Shown: positions 28,650 through 37,886, numbered from the stretch's first letter. The stretch is 64,000 bases of DNA from Reyranellaceae bacterium (GCA_022844045.1 JALHMM010000015.1:24649-88648), one strand, 5' to 3'. A program made the numbers and translations. Notes: a model not told the origin generated them from the sequence alone.

Positions 28650-28834
28650 CGTCCGCCTTCCGCGCGGTCGAAGTGCCGCTTCATCAGGAAGAAGTCGAAG
28701 GCGACGCCGAAGACGACGAGGCCGAAGCCGAACCAGGCCATGGCGAAGTCGTGCGCCTTGGCCCACAGCACCAAGCCCAGCACGGCCAGCACTGTCGCCA
28801 GAACGGCGAAGACCAGTTCAGATGCGTGATCCAT
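28646..28834 (-). CDS. Small two-span membrane protein next to ccoS
   Basis: 62 residues with two hydrophobic segments (ELVFAVLATVLAVLGLVLW and MAWFGFGLVVFGVAFDFFLM) and a short charged tail. Its ATG lies inside the last codons of ccoS (17-base overlap) and its stop overlaps the next gene as ATGA, so it is translated with the cco assembly genes. No family is recognised; co-translation suggests a membrane partner in cbb3 oxidase assembly. Confidence 0.6.
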   Translation of the reverse strand: MDHASELVFAVLATVLAVLGLVLWAKAHDFAMAWFGFGLVVFGVAFDFFLMKRHFDRAEGGR

Positions 28835-29000
28835 CTTTGCCTCCACGAGAATCGTCCGAAAGGGGTTCGTCGAACAGGATGCGTGCGCTATCGCCGTCGG
28901 GGTCGTCGAACTGGCCGGCATTGAGCGCCCAGACGAAGGCGACCAGCCCGATGCCACCCAGGAACAGCGCGATCGGCAGCAGATAGAACAGGATGTCCAT
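28818..29000 (-). CDS. ccoS: cbb3 oxidase maturation protein CcoS (FixS)
   Basis: 60 residues: one TM (ILFYLLPIALFLGGIGLVAFVWALNAGQFDD), with the conserved W-x-L-x-x-GQFDDPDGDSARILFD motif of CcoS after it. CcoS is needed to insert heme and copper into CcoN. The ATG overlaps the ccoI stop by one base (TGATG). Confidence 0.95.
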   Translation of the reverse strand: MDILFYLLPIALFLGGIGLVAFVWALNAGQFDDPDGDSARILFDEPLSDDSRGGKDGSRI

Positions 29001-31336
29001 CACGCCTCCTTGCGCGCCGCGCGCAGGCCGAGCGCGTTGACGATCACCAGCAGCGAGGAGCTCGACATCGCCAGCGCCGCCAGCGGCGGCGTGAGCAGCC
29101 CGGCCATCGCTACCGGCACGGCGATCGTGTTGTAGACGATGGCCAGCGCCACGTTGCGCCGCATCAGGCGCGACGCCGCGCGCGCCAGCGCCAGCGTATC
29201 GGCCACGGGCATCAGCGCCGCACCCTGGAAGATCGCGTCGGCGGCGGCGCTGGCGACATCGGCCGCCGTGCCCGGCGACATCGAGGCATGCGCCGCCGCC
29301 AGGGCCGGCGCGTCGTTGATGCCGTCGCCGACCATCAGCGGCCGACGGCCGGCGGCGACCAACGCCGACAGCCGCGCCAGCTTGTCGTCCGGCGACAGGC
29401 CCGCCTCCCACGCCTCGATACCGACCGCATCGGCGATGCGCCGCACCGCCGGCGCGCGATCGCCCGACAGCAGCATCACCGCGAGACCGCGCGCCTTGAG
29501 AGCCTCGATGCAGGCGGTAGCGTCGGCGCGCAGCACGTCGTCGAAGGCGAAGCGCACGGGCTCCTCGCCCGGCCGTGTGAACCACAGTTCCATGGCGTCG
29601 GCCTCGCCATCCTCGGCCACGCCGCAGAACCGCCGCGAGCCCAGCCGCATCTCGCCGCACGACATACCCTCGCCCGGATGCTCGCGCGTATCGGGCAACG
29701 GCCGCGCGTCCGGCGCCGCATCAACCAGGGCGCGTGCCAGAGGGTGCCGCGACGACACCGCGAGGCGCGCCGCCGCGTCGAGCGCGCCGCCGGCGGGCCG
29801 CGTCGCGTCGTCGAGCAGCACCGGCTTGCCCTGCGTCAGCGTGCCGGTCTTGTCGAAGACCACGAGGTCGATGGCGCCCAGCCGTTCGAGCGCCGTGGGC
29901 GACACGGTGAGCACGCCCAGCCGCGCCAGCCTGCCGACCGCGACCGTGGCGACGGTGGGCTGCGCCAGCGCCAGCGCGCAGGGACAGGTGACGATCAGCA
30001 CCGAAGCGGCGACGAGCAACGACTCCCACGCGCCGCCCCCGGCCAGCAGCCACCAGGCCAGGAAGGTGGCCAGCGCCAGCAGGTGGACCGCCGGCGTGTA
30101 GAGGCGCGCGACACGATCGGCGAGCGCCACGAAACGCGAACGCCCCTGCTCCGCCGCCTCCAGCAGACGCGCGATGCGCGACAGCAGCGTGTCCTCGCCC
30201 ACCGCCGTGATCCGCAGACGCAGCGGGCCGCCGGCATTCATCGCGCCGCCATGCGCCATCGCGCCCACGGCGATCGCCGCCGGCCGGCTCTCGCCGGTGA
30301 CGAAGCTGTTGTCGAGCAGCGCCGGCGCGTCGAGCACGACACCGTCGGCGGCGATGCGCTCGCCGGCGGTGACGCGCAGGATGTCGCCGGCCTTCAGCTC
30401 GGCCGGCGCGACATGGCGCAGCGAACCGTCGTCCGCTTCGACGGTCGCCACCGCGCCGGCGAGGCTCAGCAGATGCGCCGCCGCCGACCGCGCGCGACCA
30501 CGCGCGCGGCGCTCGGCGTAGCGGCCGACCAACAGGAAAAACACCAGCATGGTGGCCGATTCGAAGTAGGCGTGCGCGCCCGAGCGCATCGTCTCGGCCA
30601 GGCTGACGCCCACCGTGAGCGCCACGCCCACGACCACCGGCAGATCCATGCTGCCGCGCCCCTGCCTGAGCGCCATCCAGGCCGAGACGACGAAGGGCCG
30701 CAGCGCATAGGCCAGCGCCGGAATCGCGATCGTGGCGGAGATCAGATGCAGCAGGTCGCGCGTGGCACCCCAGGCGCCGGCCCAGACCGAGACGCTGAGC
30801 AGCATGATGTTGGCCGCGGCGAAGCCCGCCACCGCCATGCGCCGCAGCAGGTCGCGCTCCTCGGCGCCGCCCAGCCGTTGCGCCGCCTGCGGCGTGAACG
30901 GCGCCACGCGATAGCCCAGGCCGGCGATCAGGTCGGCGTAGCGCGCGCCCAGTGACGCCGGTCCGGTCCAGCGCAGCGCCAGACGGCGCGTCGTGGCGTT
31001 GAGCCGCGCCTCGCTGACGCGCGTGTCGCGCGCCAGCGCATGCTCGATCAGCCACAGGCAGGCGGCGCAGCGCAGGCCGTCGACGGCCAAGTCGAGGCTG
31101 CACGTACCATCCGTCACGCGCACATAAGGCGTGGGGTCGGTCGTCGCGGCTGCCGCCGGCCGGCCGGCATCAGGCCGCTCCGGACGTAACGCGTAGTAGT
31201 GGTCGAGGCCGAGCCGACCGACGAGGTCGTAGGCCGTAGCGCAGCCCGCGCAGCAGAACTCCTCGCCGTCGGGCGCGCGGCCACCGCAATGCACGCACGC
31301 GGCATCAGTGATCGACGGCGCCAGCGCGATCGTCAT
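29000..31336 (-). CDS. ccoI: Copper-transporting P-type ATPase CcoI (FixI)
   Basis: Exports copper needed for the binuclear centre of cbb3 oxidase. 778 residues: N-terminal Cys-rich segment (CVHCGGRAPDGEEFCCAGC), a heavy-metal domain (LRCAACLW), eight TMs including the copper motif CPCALA, phosphorylation motif DKTGTLTQG, and hinge GDGINDAPALA. The metal-binding N terminus is typical of FixI rather than CopA. It follows ccoH with an ATGA overlap and runs into ccoS with a one-base overlap. Confidence 0.96.
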   Translation of the reverse strand: MTIALAPSITDAACVHCGGRAPDGEEFCCAGCATAYDLVGRLGLDHYYALRPERPDAGRPAAAATTDPTPYVRVTDGTCSLDLAVDGLRCAACLWLIEHALARDTRVSEARLNATTRRLALRWTGPASLGARYADLIAGLGYRVAPFTPQAAQRLGGAEERDLLRRMAVAGFAAANIMLLSVSVWAGAWGATRDLLHLISATIAIPALAYALRPFVVSAWMALRQGRGSMDLPVVVGVALTVGVSLAETMRSGAHAYFESATMLVFFLLVGRYAERRARGRARSAAAHLLSLAGAVATVEADDGSLRHVAPAELKAGDILRVTAGERIAADGVVLDAPALLDNSFVTGESRPAAIAVGAMAHGGAMNAGGPLRLRITAVGEDTLLSRIARLLEAAEQGRSRFVALADRVARLYTPAVHLLALATFLAWWLLAGGGAWESLLVAASVLIVTCPCALALAQPTVATVAVGRLARLGVLTVSPTALERLGAIDLVVFDKTGTLTQGKPVLLDDATRPAGGALDAAARLAVSSRHPLARALVDAAPDARPLPDTREHPGEGMSCGEMRLGSRRFCGVAEDGEADAMELWFTRPGEEPVRFAFDDVLRADATACIEALKARGLAVMLLSGDRAPAVRRIADAVGIEAWEAGLSPDDKLARLSALVAAGRRPLMVGDGINDAPALAAAHASMSPGTAADVASAAADAIFQGAALMPVADTLALARAASRLMRRNVALAIVYNTIAVPVAMAGLLTPPLAALAMSSSSLLVIVNALGLRAARKEA

Positions 31337-31968
31337 TTCACGATCACTCGCCGCGTCGCGCGCAGCTCGCGACCCGCCCCGTCGCGCGCGCTCACGGTGA
31401 TGTCCCAGGCACCACGGGCCTGCGGGGCGAAGGCGCCGCCGTAGCGCGCCTCGCCAGCCGCCGACATCGGCAGGTCCACGGTTACCAGCCGGCCGACCGG
31501 ACGATCGGCGATGGCGCTGACGCGAAGGCCGGGAATCTCGCGACCGGCGGCATCGACGATGCGGACCACGACGCGCCCGGCCGCGCCGTCGTGGCGCACG
31601 TCGAGCGACCAGCCCAAGGCGTCCTGCGCCTCGCTGCGCTCGATCTCGGCGCCGTAGCCGCGGCCGCGCTCATAGGCGTTCTTGACCACGAGACCGGGGA
31701 AGCTGCGCAACGCGAAGAACAGCAGCACCATGTTGACGGCGATGACCAGCCCCAGCCCCATCGGGAACAGCCAGGGAATGATCGATCTTCCCTTCTCCCC
31801 GCGAAGGCGGGGAGAAGGTGCCCGAAGGGCGGATGAGGGGCTTCGCGGTGTCTCGACAGCAACAGCATCTCGCGTTGCGCGAGGAAGCCCCTCATCCGCC
31901 TCGCTTACGCTCGGCACCTTCTCCCCGCCTGCGCGGGGAGAAGGAAAGGCGGCGGTGGCAGCACTCAT
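31333..31968 (-). CDS. ccoH: FixH/CcoH family protein with an in-frame palindromic repeat
   Basis: CcoH helps assemble and copper-load cbb3 oxidase. The conserved part begins about residue 60: one TM (WLFPMGLGLVIAVNMVLLFFALRSFPG), then a periplasmic beta domain to the C terminus. In most family members the TM is near the N terminus; here about 55 residues of low-complexity sequence precede it (for example ALRAPSPRLRGEKGR), and they are encoded by the palindromic repeat at 31791-31944. The ATG at 31968 lies 17 bp after the ccoG stop. The other possible reading is a start inside or after the repeat (no ATG is available just ahead of the TM), so the extension is probably translated. Confidence 0.85.
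   Translation of the reverse strand: MSAATAAFPSPRAGGEKVPSVSEADEGLPRATRDAVAVETPRSPSSALRAPSPRLRGEKGRSIIPWLFPMGLGLVIAVNMVLLFFALRSFPGLVVKNAYERGRGYGAEIERSEAQDALGWSLDVRHDGAAGRVVVRIVDAAGREIPGLRVSAIADRPVGRLVTVDLPMSAAGEARYGGAFAPQARGAWDITVSARDGAGRELRATRRVIVK
31791..31944. repeat. Palindromic repeat inside ccoH
   Basis: The ends are CCTTCTCCCCGC-GAAG-GCGGGGAGAAGG (31791-31818) and CACCTTCTCCCCGCCTGCGCGGGGAGAAGG (ending 31944). The centre contains CGGATGAGGGGCTTC mirrored by GAAGCCCCTCATCCG. Same family as 4488-4608 and 34343-34485. It lies wholly inside the fixH frame without stop codons. Confidence 0.8.
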
Positions 31969-31984
31969 GGCGATTTCTCCACCT

Positions 31985-33454
31985 TCAACGCGCCGGGCCG
32001 ACGAAGACGGCGTCGCGTCGCGCCACGATGCGGCCCTGGTCATCGAGCACGCGGAAGGTCACGGTGCGATTCGTATTGCCGTCGGTCTGTCGCGGCGCTC
32101 TGAGGAACAGCGGCACGGTCTCGACCGAATCTGGCTTGGCGACGACAGTGATGACGCCATCGCGCGCCTCGCCTTCGGCCGGCACCAGCACAAGGCCGGG
32201 GAAGCCGGCGGCCTCGATGCGGAAGGACACCGCCTGGCGCGCCTTGTTGAGGATCTTCACGGTGTAGCCGTTGCGCACCGAACCGTCGGCCAGCATCACG
32301 AATTGCGGCATGCGATCGCGCAGGACGTTGACCTCGACCGTGCTGCGCGACGCGAGCGCCACCAGCATGACGGCGGCCACGACCGCCAGCAGCGCGGCGT
32401 AGAGGATGGTGCGGGGACGCACGAAGCGGTAGCGGCCGGGCTTGCCGCGCGCGCGCTCGGCCTCGTAGGCGATGCTGGTCCAGGCGATCAGGTTCGGCGG
32501 GCGGTCGACCTTGGCCATGATCTCGTTGCAGGCGTCGATGCACAGGCCGCAGCCGATGCAGCTCATCTGCAGGCCGTCGCGGATATCGATGCCGGTCGGG
32601 CAGACATGGACGCAGGCCTTGCAGTCGATACAGTCGCCGGTGCCGGGGGCCGGCTCGACGCCCTTGCGGATCGGTCCGCGCTTCTCGCCGCGCCAGGCGC
32701 GATAGGTCACGGCGGCGCTGTGCTCGTCGAGCATCGCCGCCTGGAAGCGGGGCCACGGGCACATGTAGGTGCAGACCTGCTCGCGCGCCCAGCCGGCCAG
32801 AAGATAGGTCGTCGCGGTGAACAGTCCGACGAAGAAATAGACGCCCGTCGTCGACTCGCCGCGGAAAAATTCGCGCACGACGGTATGCGCGTCGTCGAAG
32901 TACAGCACCCAGGCGCCGCCGGTGGCGGCGGCGATCAGCAGCCAGGCGGCGTGTGTGGCCGCCTTCAGCGCGATCTTGCGCGCCGTCCACGGCGCCTTGT
33001 CGAGCCGGATGCGCGCGCTGCGATCGCCCTGGATCCAGCGCTCGACCAGCATGAATAGGTCGGTCCATACCGTCTGCGGGCAGGCATAGCCGCACCAGAC
33101 GCGGCCGAACAGGCTGGTGACCAAGAACAGCCCGATCGCCGCCAGCACCAGCAGGCCGGTGATGTAGTAGACCTCCTGCGGCCAGATCTCTATGTCGAAG
33201 AAATGGGCGCGGCCCGCCGACATGTCGATCAGCAGCGCCTGGTCCGGCGCGCCCGGGCCGCGATCCCAGCGCAGCCAGGCGCCGCCGTAGTAAACCGTGA
33301 GGCAGACGATCAGGATCGCCCACTTCACGCGGCGCCACGTGCCGCCGACGCGCTTGGGATAGACCTTCAGCCTGGGCGCGTAGAGAGGACCGGGCGCCGA
33401 CTGGTTGGTCGGCGCGGCCGTTCGCTCCTCGGGCGACAGGGGCTTCACGCTCAC
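31985..33454 (-). CDS. ccoG: cbb3 oxidase accessory protein CcoG (FixG/RdxA)
   Basis: Membrane iron-sulfur protein that reduces Cu(II) for oxidase assembly. 489 residues, GTG start, with N-terminal TMs, Cys motifs of two [4Fe-4S] ferredoxin clusters (CIDCKACVHVCP and CIGCGLCIDACNE), further TMs, and the C-terminal Ig-like FixG domain. It starts 9 bp after ccoP, and overlaps nothing, so the two cco blocks probably form one transcript. Confidence 0.95.
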   Translation of the reverse strand: MSVKPLSPEERTAAPTNQSAPGPLYAPRLKVYPKRVGGTWRRVKWAILIVCLTVYYGGAWLRWDRGPGAPDQALLIDMSAGRAHFFDIEIWPQEVYYITGLLVLAAIGLFLVTSLFGRVWCGYACPQTVWTDLFMLVERWIQGDRSARIRLDKAPWTARKIALKAATHAAWLLIAAATGGAWVLYFDDAHTVVREFFRGESTTGVYFFVGLFTATTYLLAGWAREQVCTYMCPWPRFQAAMLDEHSAAVTYRAWRGEKRGPIRKGVEPAPGTGDCIDCKACVHVCPTGIDIRDGLQMSCIGCGLCIDACNEIMAKVDRPPNLIAWTSIAYEAERARGKPGRYRFVRPRTILYAALLAVVAAVMLVALASRSTVEVNVLRDRMPQFVMLADGSVRNGYTVKILNKARQAVSFRIEAAGFPGLVLVPAEGEARDGVITVVAKPDSVETVPLFLRAPRQTDGNTNRTVTFRVLDDQGRIVARRDAVFVGPAR

Positions 33455-33463
33455 CGCCCCGGC

Positions 33464-34321
33464 CTACTTGCCGCCGCCCAATCCGTGGACGTACAGCGTG
33501 AGCATCTTGATGGTCGCCTCGTCGAGGCGGCCCTCCCACGCCGGCATGGCGGCGGCGCGCGCGTAGAAGACGCTCTCCCGGATATCGGCGCGACTGCCGC
33601 CATACAGCCAGATCTGGTCGTTGAGCGCCGGCGAGCCCATCTCGCGATTGCCCGAACCGTCCCGCTGATGGCAGACCGCGCACCGCTCGGCGAACAGCGC
33701 CGCGCCGCGCGTGGCCTTGGCCGCGTCGTGCGGTTGACGCGACAGCGCCAGCACATGCTCGACCACGTCGTCGATCTGCGCCGGCGTCATCATGCCGTCG
33801 GCGCCGAACCGCGGCATCACCGAGATCCGTGTCTTGTCGTGCTCGCTGCGGATGCCGTAGCGGATGGTCTGCTCGATATCGGCCAGAGACCCGCCCCACA
33901 GCCAATCGTCGTCGGCGAGGTTGGGGAAGCCGCGCGCGCCGGCGCCGCCCGACTGGTGGCAAGCCGCGCAGTTGTTGTTGAAGGCCGCACGACCGCCGGT
34001 ACGGGAGAACGCGAGCAGCTTCGGGTCCTTGCGCACCTCCTCGATGGGCAGCGCGCGGATGCGGTCGACCATCGGCGCCTGCTGGTCGGCGGCGGCCTTC
34101 AGCGCCTCCGCGACGTCGCGCCTGTTGGTATGGCCGAGCAGACCGTCGATACCGGGGATCGCCGGATAGAGCACGCACCAGACCGCCGCGAACAGGATCG
34201 TGGCGTAGAAGGTGTAGAGCCACCAGCTCGGCAGCGGCGTGTCGAGCTCGCGGATACCGTCCCATTCGTGGCCGGTGGTCGCCGTGCCGGTGACGGCGTC
34301 GCGTTCACGATCAGCGGCCAT
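33464..34321 (-). CDS. ccoP: cbb3 oxidase diheme subunit CcoP (FixP)
   Basis: Accepts electrons from cytochrome bc1 or c and passes them to CcoO/CcoN. 285 residues: HEWDGIRELDTPLPSWW, a TM (about 30-50), then two cytochrome c domains with CxxCH motifs (NCAACHQ and RCAVCHQ) and axial Met sites. I used the ATG at 34321, since AAGGAGG lies 8 bases upstream; that ATG is inside the last codons of ccoQ (11-base overlap). A longer start at 34339 would place it upstream of that ribosome binding site. Confidence 0.95.
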   Translation of the reverse strand: MAADRERDAVTGTATTGHEWDGIRELDTPLPSWWLYTFYATILFAAVWCVLYPAIPGIDGLLGHTNRRDVAEALKAAADQQAPMVDRIRALPIEEVRKDPKLLAFSRTGGRAAFNNNCAACHQSGGAGARGFPNLADDDWLWGGSLADIEQTIRYGIRSEHDKTRISVMPRFGADGMMTPAQIDDVVEHVLALSRQPHDAAKATRGAALFAERCAVCHQRDGSGNREMGSPALNDQIWLYGGSRADIRESVFYARAAAMPAWEGRLDEATIKMLTLYVHGLGGGK

Positions 34322-34634
34322 CGTGCGAGCCTCCTTCATCACGCCCTCTCCCTGCGTGCGGGAGGGTCGGGGTGAGGGGCTCGTACTCACGTGACCTCGG
34401 CCGCGGCTGTCGCGCCGGCCGCTCACCCTCCCATCGCGCTACGCGCGCTGGGTCCCTCCCTCTTCCCGCCTGCGGGGAGAGGGCATTGGGGTCGTCGTTG
34501 AGTGGAATGCGCGACGTATGCTCGTACTGGGCGCGGCGATGCGGCAGCAGGGCCGAGATCACCAGGAAGGCGAAGACGGCGAAGAACCACACGGTCCACA
34601 GCGAGCGCAGATAAGGGACGTAGTCGGCTAGCAT
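34311..34634 (-). CDS. ccoQ: CcoQ (FixQ) with a palindromic-repeat tail
   Basis: Small single-TM subunit that stabilises the cbb3 core. Residues 1-48 (MLADYVPYLRSLWTVWFFAV with TM VFAFLVISALLP) are a normal CcoQ, usually about 50-60 residues. The remaining about 59 residues (from NALSPQAGRGRD on) are low-complexity, Arg/Pro-rich, and are encoded by the palindromic repeat at 34343-34485. The frame stays open across the repeat and ends 11 bases into ccoP, so the tail is probably made, and translational coupling to ccoP depends on it. Confidence 0.9.
   Translation of the reverse strand: MLADYVPYLRSLWTVWFFAVFAFLVISALLPHRRAQYEHTSRIPLNDDPNALSPQAGRGRDPARVARWEGERPARQPRPRSREYEPLTPTLPHAGRGRDEGGSHDGR
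34343..34485. repeat. Palindromic repeat inside ccoQ
   Basis: Arms CGCCCTCTCCCTGCGTGCGGGAGGG at one end and CCCGCCTGCGGGGAGAGGGC at the other, with CGGGGTGAGGGGCTC and CGCTCACCCTCCC between. Same family as the repeat in ccoH. It sits in the 3' part of ccoQ, in frame, and reaches to just before the ccoP ribosome binding site. Confidence 0.8.
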
Positions 34635-34644
34635 GGGGCTGGCC

Positions 34645-35367
34645 TCACTGCTTGAGGTGTTCGGGCTTGACGTCGGAGAAGCGCACCAGCGTGCCGAGCA
34701 TCTGCAGGTACGCGATCAGCGCGTCCATCTCGGTCAGCATCGTGGCGTCGCCGTCGAAATTGCCGACCACGGCCTTGGGGTAGCGCTTCAGCAGGCCCGC
34801 CGTGTCGGCGTCGGGATTGGCCTGCGCCTCGAGATCGGCGCGGGCGTTGGCCAGCATCTCCTCGTCATAGGGCACGCCCACCGCGCGATTGGTCCTGAGA
34901 TGGGCCGCGATGTCGCGCACGTCGAGCCGGCGCATCAGGAACGGGTAGCCCGGCATGATCGATTCCGGCACCACCGAGCGCGGCGCGATCAGGTGCGCCA
35001 TGTGCCATTCGTGCGAGTAGCGGCCGCCGACGCGCGCCAGGTCGGGCCCGGTGCGCTTGGAGCCCCACTGGAACGGATGGTCGTACATGCTCTCGGCGGC
35101 GAGGCTGTAGTGGCCGTAGCGCTCGTACTCGTCGCGGAACGGGCGGATCTGCTGGCTGTGGCAGAGGTAGCAGCCCTCGCGGATGTAGATGTTGCGGCCG
35201 GCGAGCTCGAGCGGCGTGTAGGGCCGCACGCCTTTCACGCGCTCGATCGTCGTCTCGACCGCGAACAACGGCACGATCTCGGCGATGCCGCCGATGGTCA
35301 CCGTCAAGAACGACAGCACGAGCAGGAGGACCGAGTTGCGCTCGATCAGGCCATGGTTGAAGCGCAT
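34645..35367 (-). CDS. ccoO: cbb3 oxidase monoheme subunit CcoO (FixO)
   Basis: Membrane-anchored cytochrome c subunit. 240 residues: N-terminal TM ([20 protein letters not shown]), the heme motif [13 protein letters not shown] (CxxCH), the Met ligand region, and the conserved [11 protein letters not shown]... block near the C terminus ([15 protein letters not shown]). It ends 10 bp before the ccoQ start and begins 13 bp after the ccoN stop. Confidence 0.97.
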   Translation of the reverse strand: MRFNHGLIERNSVLLLVLSFLTVTIGGIAEIVPLFAVETTIERVKGVRPYTPLELAGRNIYIREGCYLCHSQQIRPFRDEYERYGHYSLAAESMYDHPFQWGSKRTGPDLARVGGRYSHEWHMAHLIAPRSVVPESIMPGYPFLMRRLDVRDIAAHLRTNRAVGVPYDEEMLANARADLEAQANPDADTAGLLKRYPKAVVGNFDGDATMLTEMDALIAYLQMLGTLVRFSDVKPEHLKQ

Positions 35368-35380
35368 CGTCGCCTCCGTC

Positions 35381-36865
35381 TCAGGCCGCTGCGGCGGCGA
35401 GGCGGGCGGGCTTCTCCGCCACCGCGCCCGACGTGACGGTGCGCCACAAATTGTAGATCATGATCAAGGCTCCGATGAGGAACAGCACGCCGCCCATGGC
35501 GCGGATGAAGTAGAAGGGCTTCATCGCCTCGACCGTCTCGATGAACGAGTACTGCAGGAAGCCGAGCTCGTCGTAGGCGCGCCACATCAGGCCCTGCATG
35601 ATGCCGCTCACCCACATCGCGGTGATGTAGAGAACGATGCCCAAGGTCGCGGTCCAGAAGTGCCAGGCGACCAGGGCGCGCGAGTAGATCTCCTTGCGGC
35701 CCCACAACACGGGCACCAGGTAGTACAGCACGCCGAAGGTGATGAAAGCGTTCCAGCCCAGCGCGCCGGAATGCACGTGGCCGATGGTCCAATCGGTGTA
35801 GTGGCTGAGCCCGTTGACCTGCTTGATCGACATCATCGGCCCCTCGAAGGTCGACATGCCGTAGAAGCCGACCGAGGTGACCGTGAAGCGCAGCGAGGGA
35901 TCGGTGCGCAGCTTGTCCCAGGCGCCCGACAGCGTCATGAGGCCGTTGATCATGCCGCCCCAGGACGGCATCCACAGCATCACCGAGAACACCATGCCGA
36001 GCGACTGCGCCCAGTCGGGCAGCGCGGTGTAGTGCAGATGGTGCGGGCCGGCCCAGATGTAGAGGAAGATCAGGGCCCAGAAGTGGATGATCGACAGCCG
36101 GTAGGAATAGACCGGCCGGTTCGCCGCCTTGGGGATGAAGTAGTACATCATCCCGAGGAAGCCGGCGGTGAGGAAGAAGCCCACCGCGTTGTGGCCGTAC
36201 CACCACTGGGTCATCGCGTCCTGCACGCCGGCCCAGACGATGTAGCTCTTGGTGCCGAAGAACGACACCGGCACGGCGGCGTTGTTGACGATGTGCAGCA
36301 TCGCCACGGTGACGATGAAGGACAGCAGGAACCAGTTGGCGACGTAGATGTGGCGCTCGCGCCGCTTCATCAGCGTGCCGAGGAAGACGATCAGGTAGAC
36401 CACCCAGACCACGGTCAGCAGCAGGTCGACGTACCATTCAGGCTCGGCGTATTCCTTGCTCTGCGTGACGCCCAGCAGGTAGCCGGTCGCGGCCATGACG
36501 ATGAAAAGTTGGTAGCCCCAGAAGATGAACCAGCCGGCCGGCTCGCCGCCAAACAATCGGGTGTGACAGGTGCGCTGCACGATATAGAGCGAGGAGCCGA
36601 TCAGCGCCGTGCCGCCGAAGGCGAAGATCGCCGCCGAGGTGTGCAGCGGCCGCAGCCGGCCGAAGGTCGTCCACTCGAGGTCGAGGTTGAGTTGCGGGAT
36701 CGCCAGCTGGAAGGCGATCAGCACGCCGACCGCGAAGGCGGCGACGCCCCAGAAGCAGGTCGCGATCACGAAGGCGCGGATGACATTCTCGACCTGGTCC
36801 TCGTCGCCAGCGATGCGCGCCGGGCCGCGGATGGCGGCGTCTCGGGTGGATTCTGCAAGGGACAT
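35381..36865 (-). CDS. ccoN: cbb3 oxidase catalytic subunit CcoN (FixN)
   Basis: Reduces oxygen at a heme b3-CuB site and pumps protons; high oxygen affinity suits microaerobic growth. 494 residues from MSLAESTRD, about 12 TMs, heme and copper His residues in [45 protein letters not shown] and [11 protein letters not shown], and the cross-linked Tyr helix of C-type oxidases. GGAAGG lies ahead of the ATG. A perfect FNR box centred 67 bp upstream of the start fits direct FNR/FixK control of ccoNOQP. Confidence 0.97.
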   Translation of the reverse strand: MSLAESTRDAAIRGPARIAGDEDQVENVIRAFVIATCFWGVAAFAVGVLIAFQLAIPQLNLDLEWTTFGRLRPLHTSAAIFAFGGTALIGSSLYIVQRTCHTRLFGGEPAGWFIFWGYQLFIVMAATGYLLGVTQSKEYAEPEWYVDLLLTVVWVVYLIVFLGTLMKRRERHIYVANWFLLSFIVTVAMLHIVNNAAVPVSFFGTKSYIVWAGVQDAMTQWWYGHNAVGFFLTAGFLGMMYYFIPKAANRPVYSYRLSIIHFWALIFLYIWAGPHHLHYTALPDWAQSLGMVFSVMLWMPSWGGMINGLMTLSGAWDKLRTDPSLRFTVTSVGFYGMSTFEGPMMSIKQVNGLSHYTDWTIGHVHSGALGWNAFITFGVLYYLVPVLWGRKEIYSRALVAWHFWTATLGIVLYITAMWVSGIMQGLMWRAYDELGFLQYSFIETVEAMKPFYFIRAMGGVLFLIGALIMIYNLWRTVTSGAVAEKPARLAAAAA

Positions 36866-36925
36866 CGGCGCGCCTTCCGCGGATGGACGGATGTCCCTCC
36901 GTCCCACGCCTGAAGCGGCGGCTCA

Positions 36926-36939
36926 TTGATCAGGATCAA
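36926..36939. promoter_or_regulatory. FNR/FixK box, perfect, shared by ccoN and DUF2189 gene
   Basis: TTGAT-CAGG-ATCAA. Its centre is 67 bp from the ccoN start and 62 bp from the divergent GTG start at 36995, so one box probably serves both directions. Confidence 0.85.
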
Positions 36940-36994
36940 GGCGGCGATGGTCCGCGCCGATCACGCTGCGGCGATATCGCCTGGAGGACGCGTC

Positions 36995-37783
36995 GTGTCG
37001 GATCCCACCACTATCGAAGAACCGACGCCGGCGTCGCGGCCGGCGATCAAGGGCGTCAAGCCGGACGCGGTCTGGCGCTGGCTCGAACTGGGCTGGCGCG
37101 ACTTCCGCCGCGCGCCCGCGGTCGGTCTCGCCTACGGCATCGGCGCCGTGCTGGCGAGCTACGCCGTCTGCTTCGGCCTGGTGCTGGGCGGCAAGTCCGA
37201 GTTGCTGCTGCCCGCGACCGGCGGCTTCTTCCTCCTGGCGCCACTGCTGGTCAGCGGGCTGTACGACGTCAGCCGCCGTCTCGAGCGGGGCCAGCCGGTG
37301 TCGCTATTCGCCGCGCTGTTCGCCTGGCGCTCGTCCGCCCAGATCCTGCTGATGGGCGGCGTGCTGCTGTTCATCCACCTGGTCTGGATCCGCCTCGCGC
37401 TCCTGCTCTCGGCGCTGTTCCTGCACACCATCAATCCCAGCCTGGAGAAGCTGCTGCCCCTGGTGTTCGGTTCCAGTCAGGGGCTGGCGCTGCTGGTCGT
37501 CGGCACCGGGCTGGGCGGCGTCCTCGCGCTGCTCAGCTTCTACATCACCGCCGTGTCGCTGCCGATGATCATCGACCGCGACGCCTCGGTGACGGACGCC
37601 ATCGCGCGCAGCATCAACACCGTCAACGAGAACTTCCAGGCCATGGCGCTGTGGGCGGCGCTGATCGTCGTCTTCACCGGCATCGGCATCGCCACCGCCT
37701 TCATCGGCCTCGCCATCGTCGTGCCGGTGCTGGCACACGCCACCTGGCACGCCTATCGCGAACTGGTGCCGCGACCTGATTGA
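36995..37783 (+). CDS. DUF2189 family membrane protein
   Basis: A 262-residue inner-membrane protein with six or so TMs. The pattern WRWLELGWRDFRRAPAVGLAYG at the start and an LVSGLYDVSRRLERG block in the first third mark DUF2189, a family often found beside cytochrome oxidase and FNR-regulated genes. I chose GTG at 36995 because GGAGGA lies 6 bases ahead; an ATG at 36926 coincides with the FNR box and would have no ribosome binding site. Function unknown. Confidence 0.85.
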   Translation: MSDPTTIEEPTPASRPAIKGVKPDAVWRWLELGWRDFRRAPAVGLAYGIGAVLASYAVCFGLVLGGKSELLLPATGGFFLLAPLLVSGLYDVSRRLERGQPVSLFAALFAWRSSAQILLMGGVLLFIHLVWIRLALLLSALFLHTINPSLEKLLPLVFGSSQGLALLVVGTGLGGVLALLSFYITAVSLPMIIDRDASVTDAIARSINTVNENFQAMALWAALIVVFTGIGIATAFIGLAIVVPVLAHATWHAYRELVPRPD

Positions 37784-37817
37784 GCGCGAGCGCGTCGAGC
37801 TGGAACTCGGCGCCACC

Positions 37818-37886
37818 CTGTCATCCCGAGCGCAGCGAGGGATCTAGGCAGCGTCCCTGGATCCCTCGCCGCGCTCGGGATGACAG
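37818..37886. repeat. Intergenic palindrome, CTGTCATCCC family
   Basis: CTGTCATCCCGAGCG at 37818-37832 is mirrored by CGCTCGGGATGACAG ending 37886, with inner pairs AGGGATC/GATCCCT. It sits between two convergent genes and may also act as a transcription-stopping hairpin. Same family as 3-33 and the decayed copy near 48081. Confidence 0.75.
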
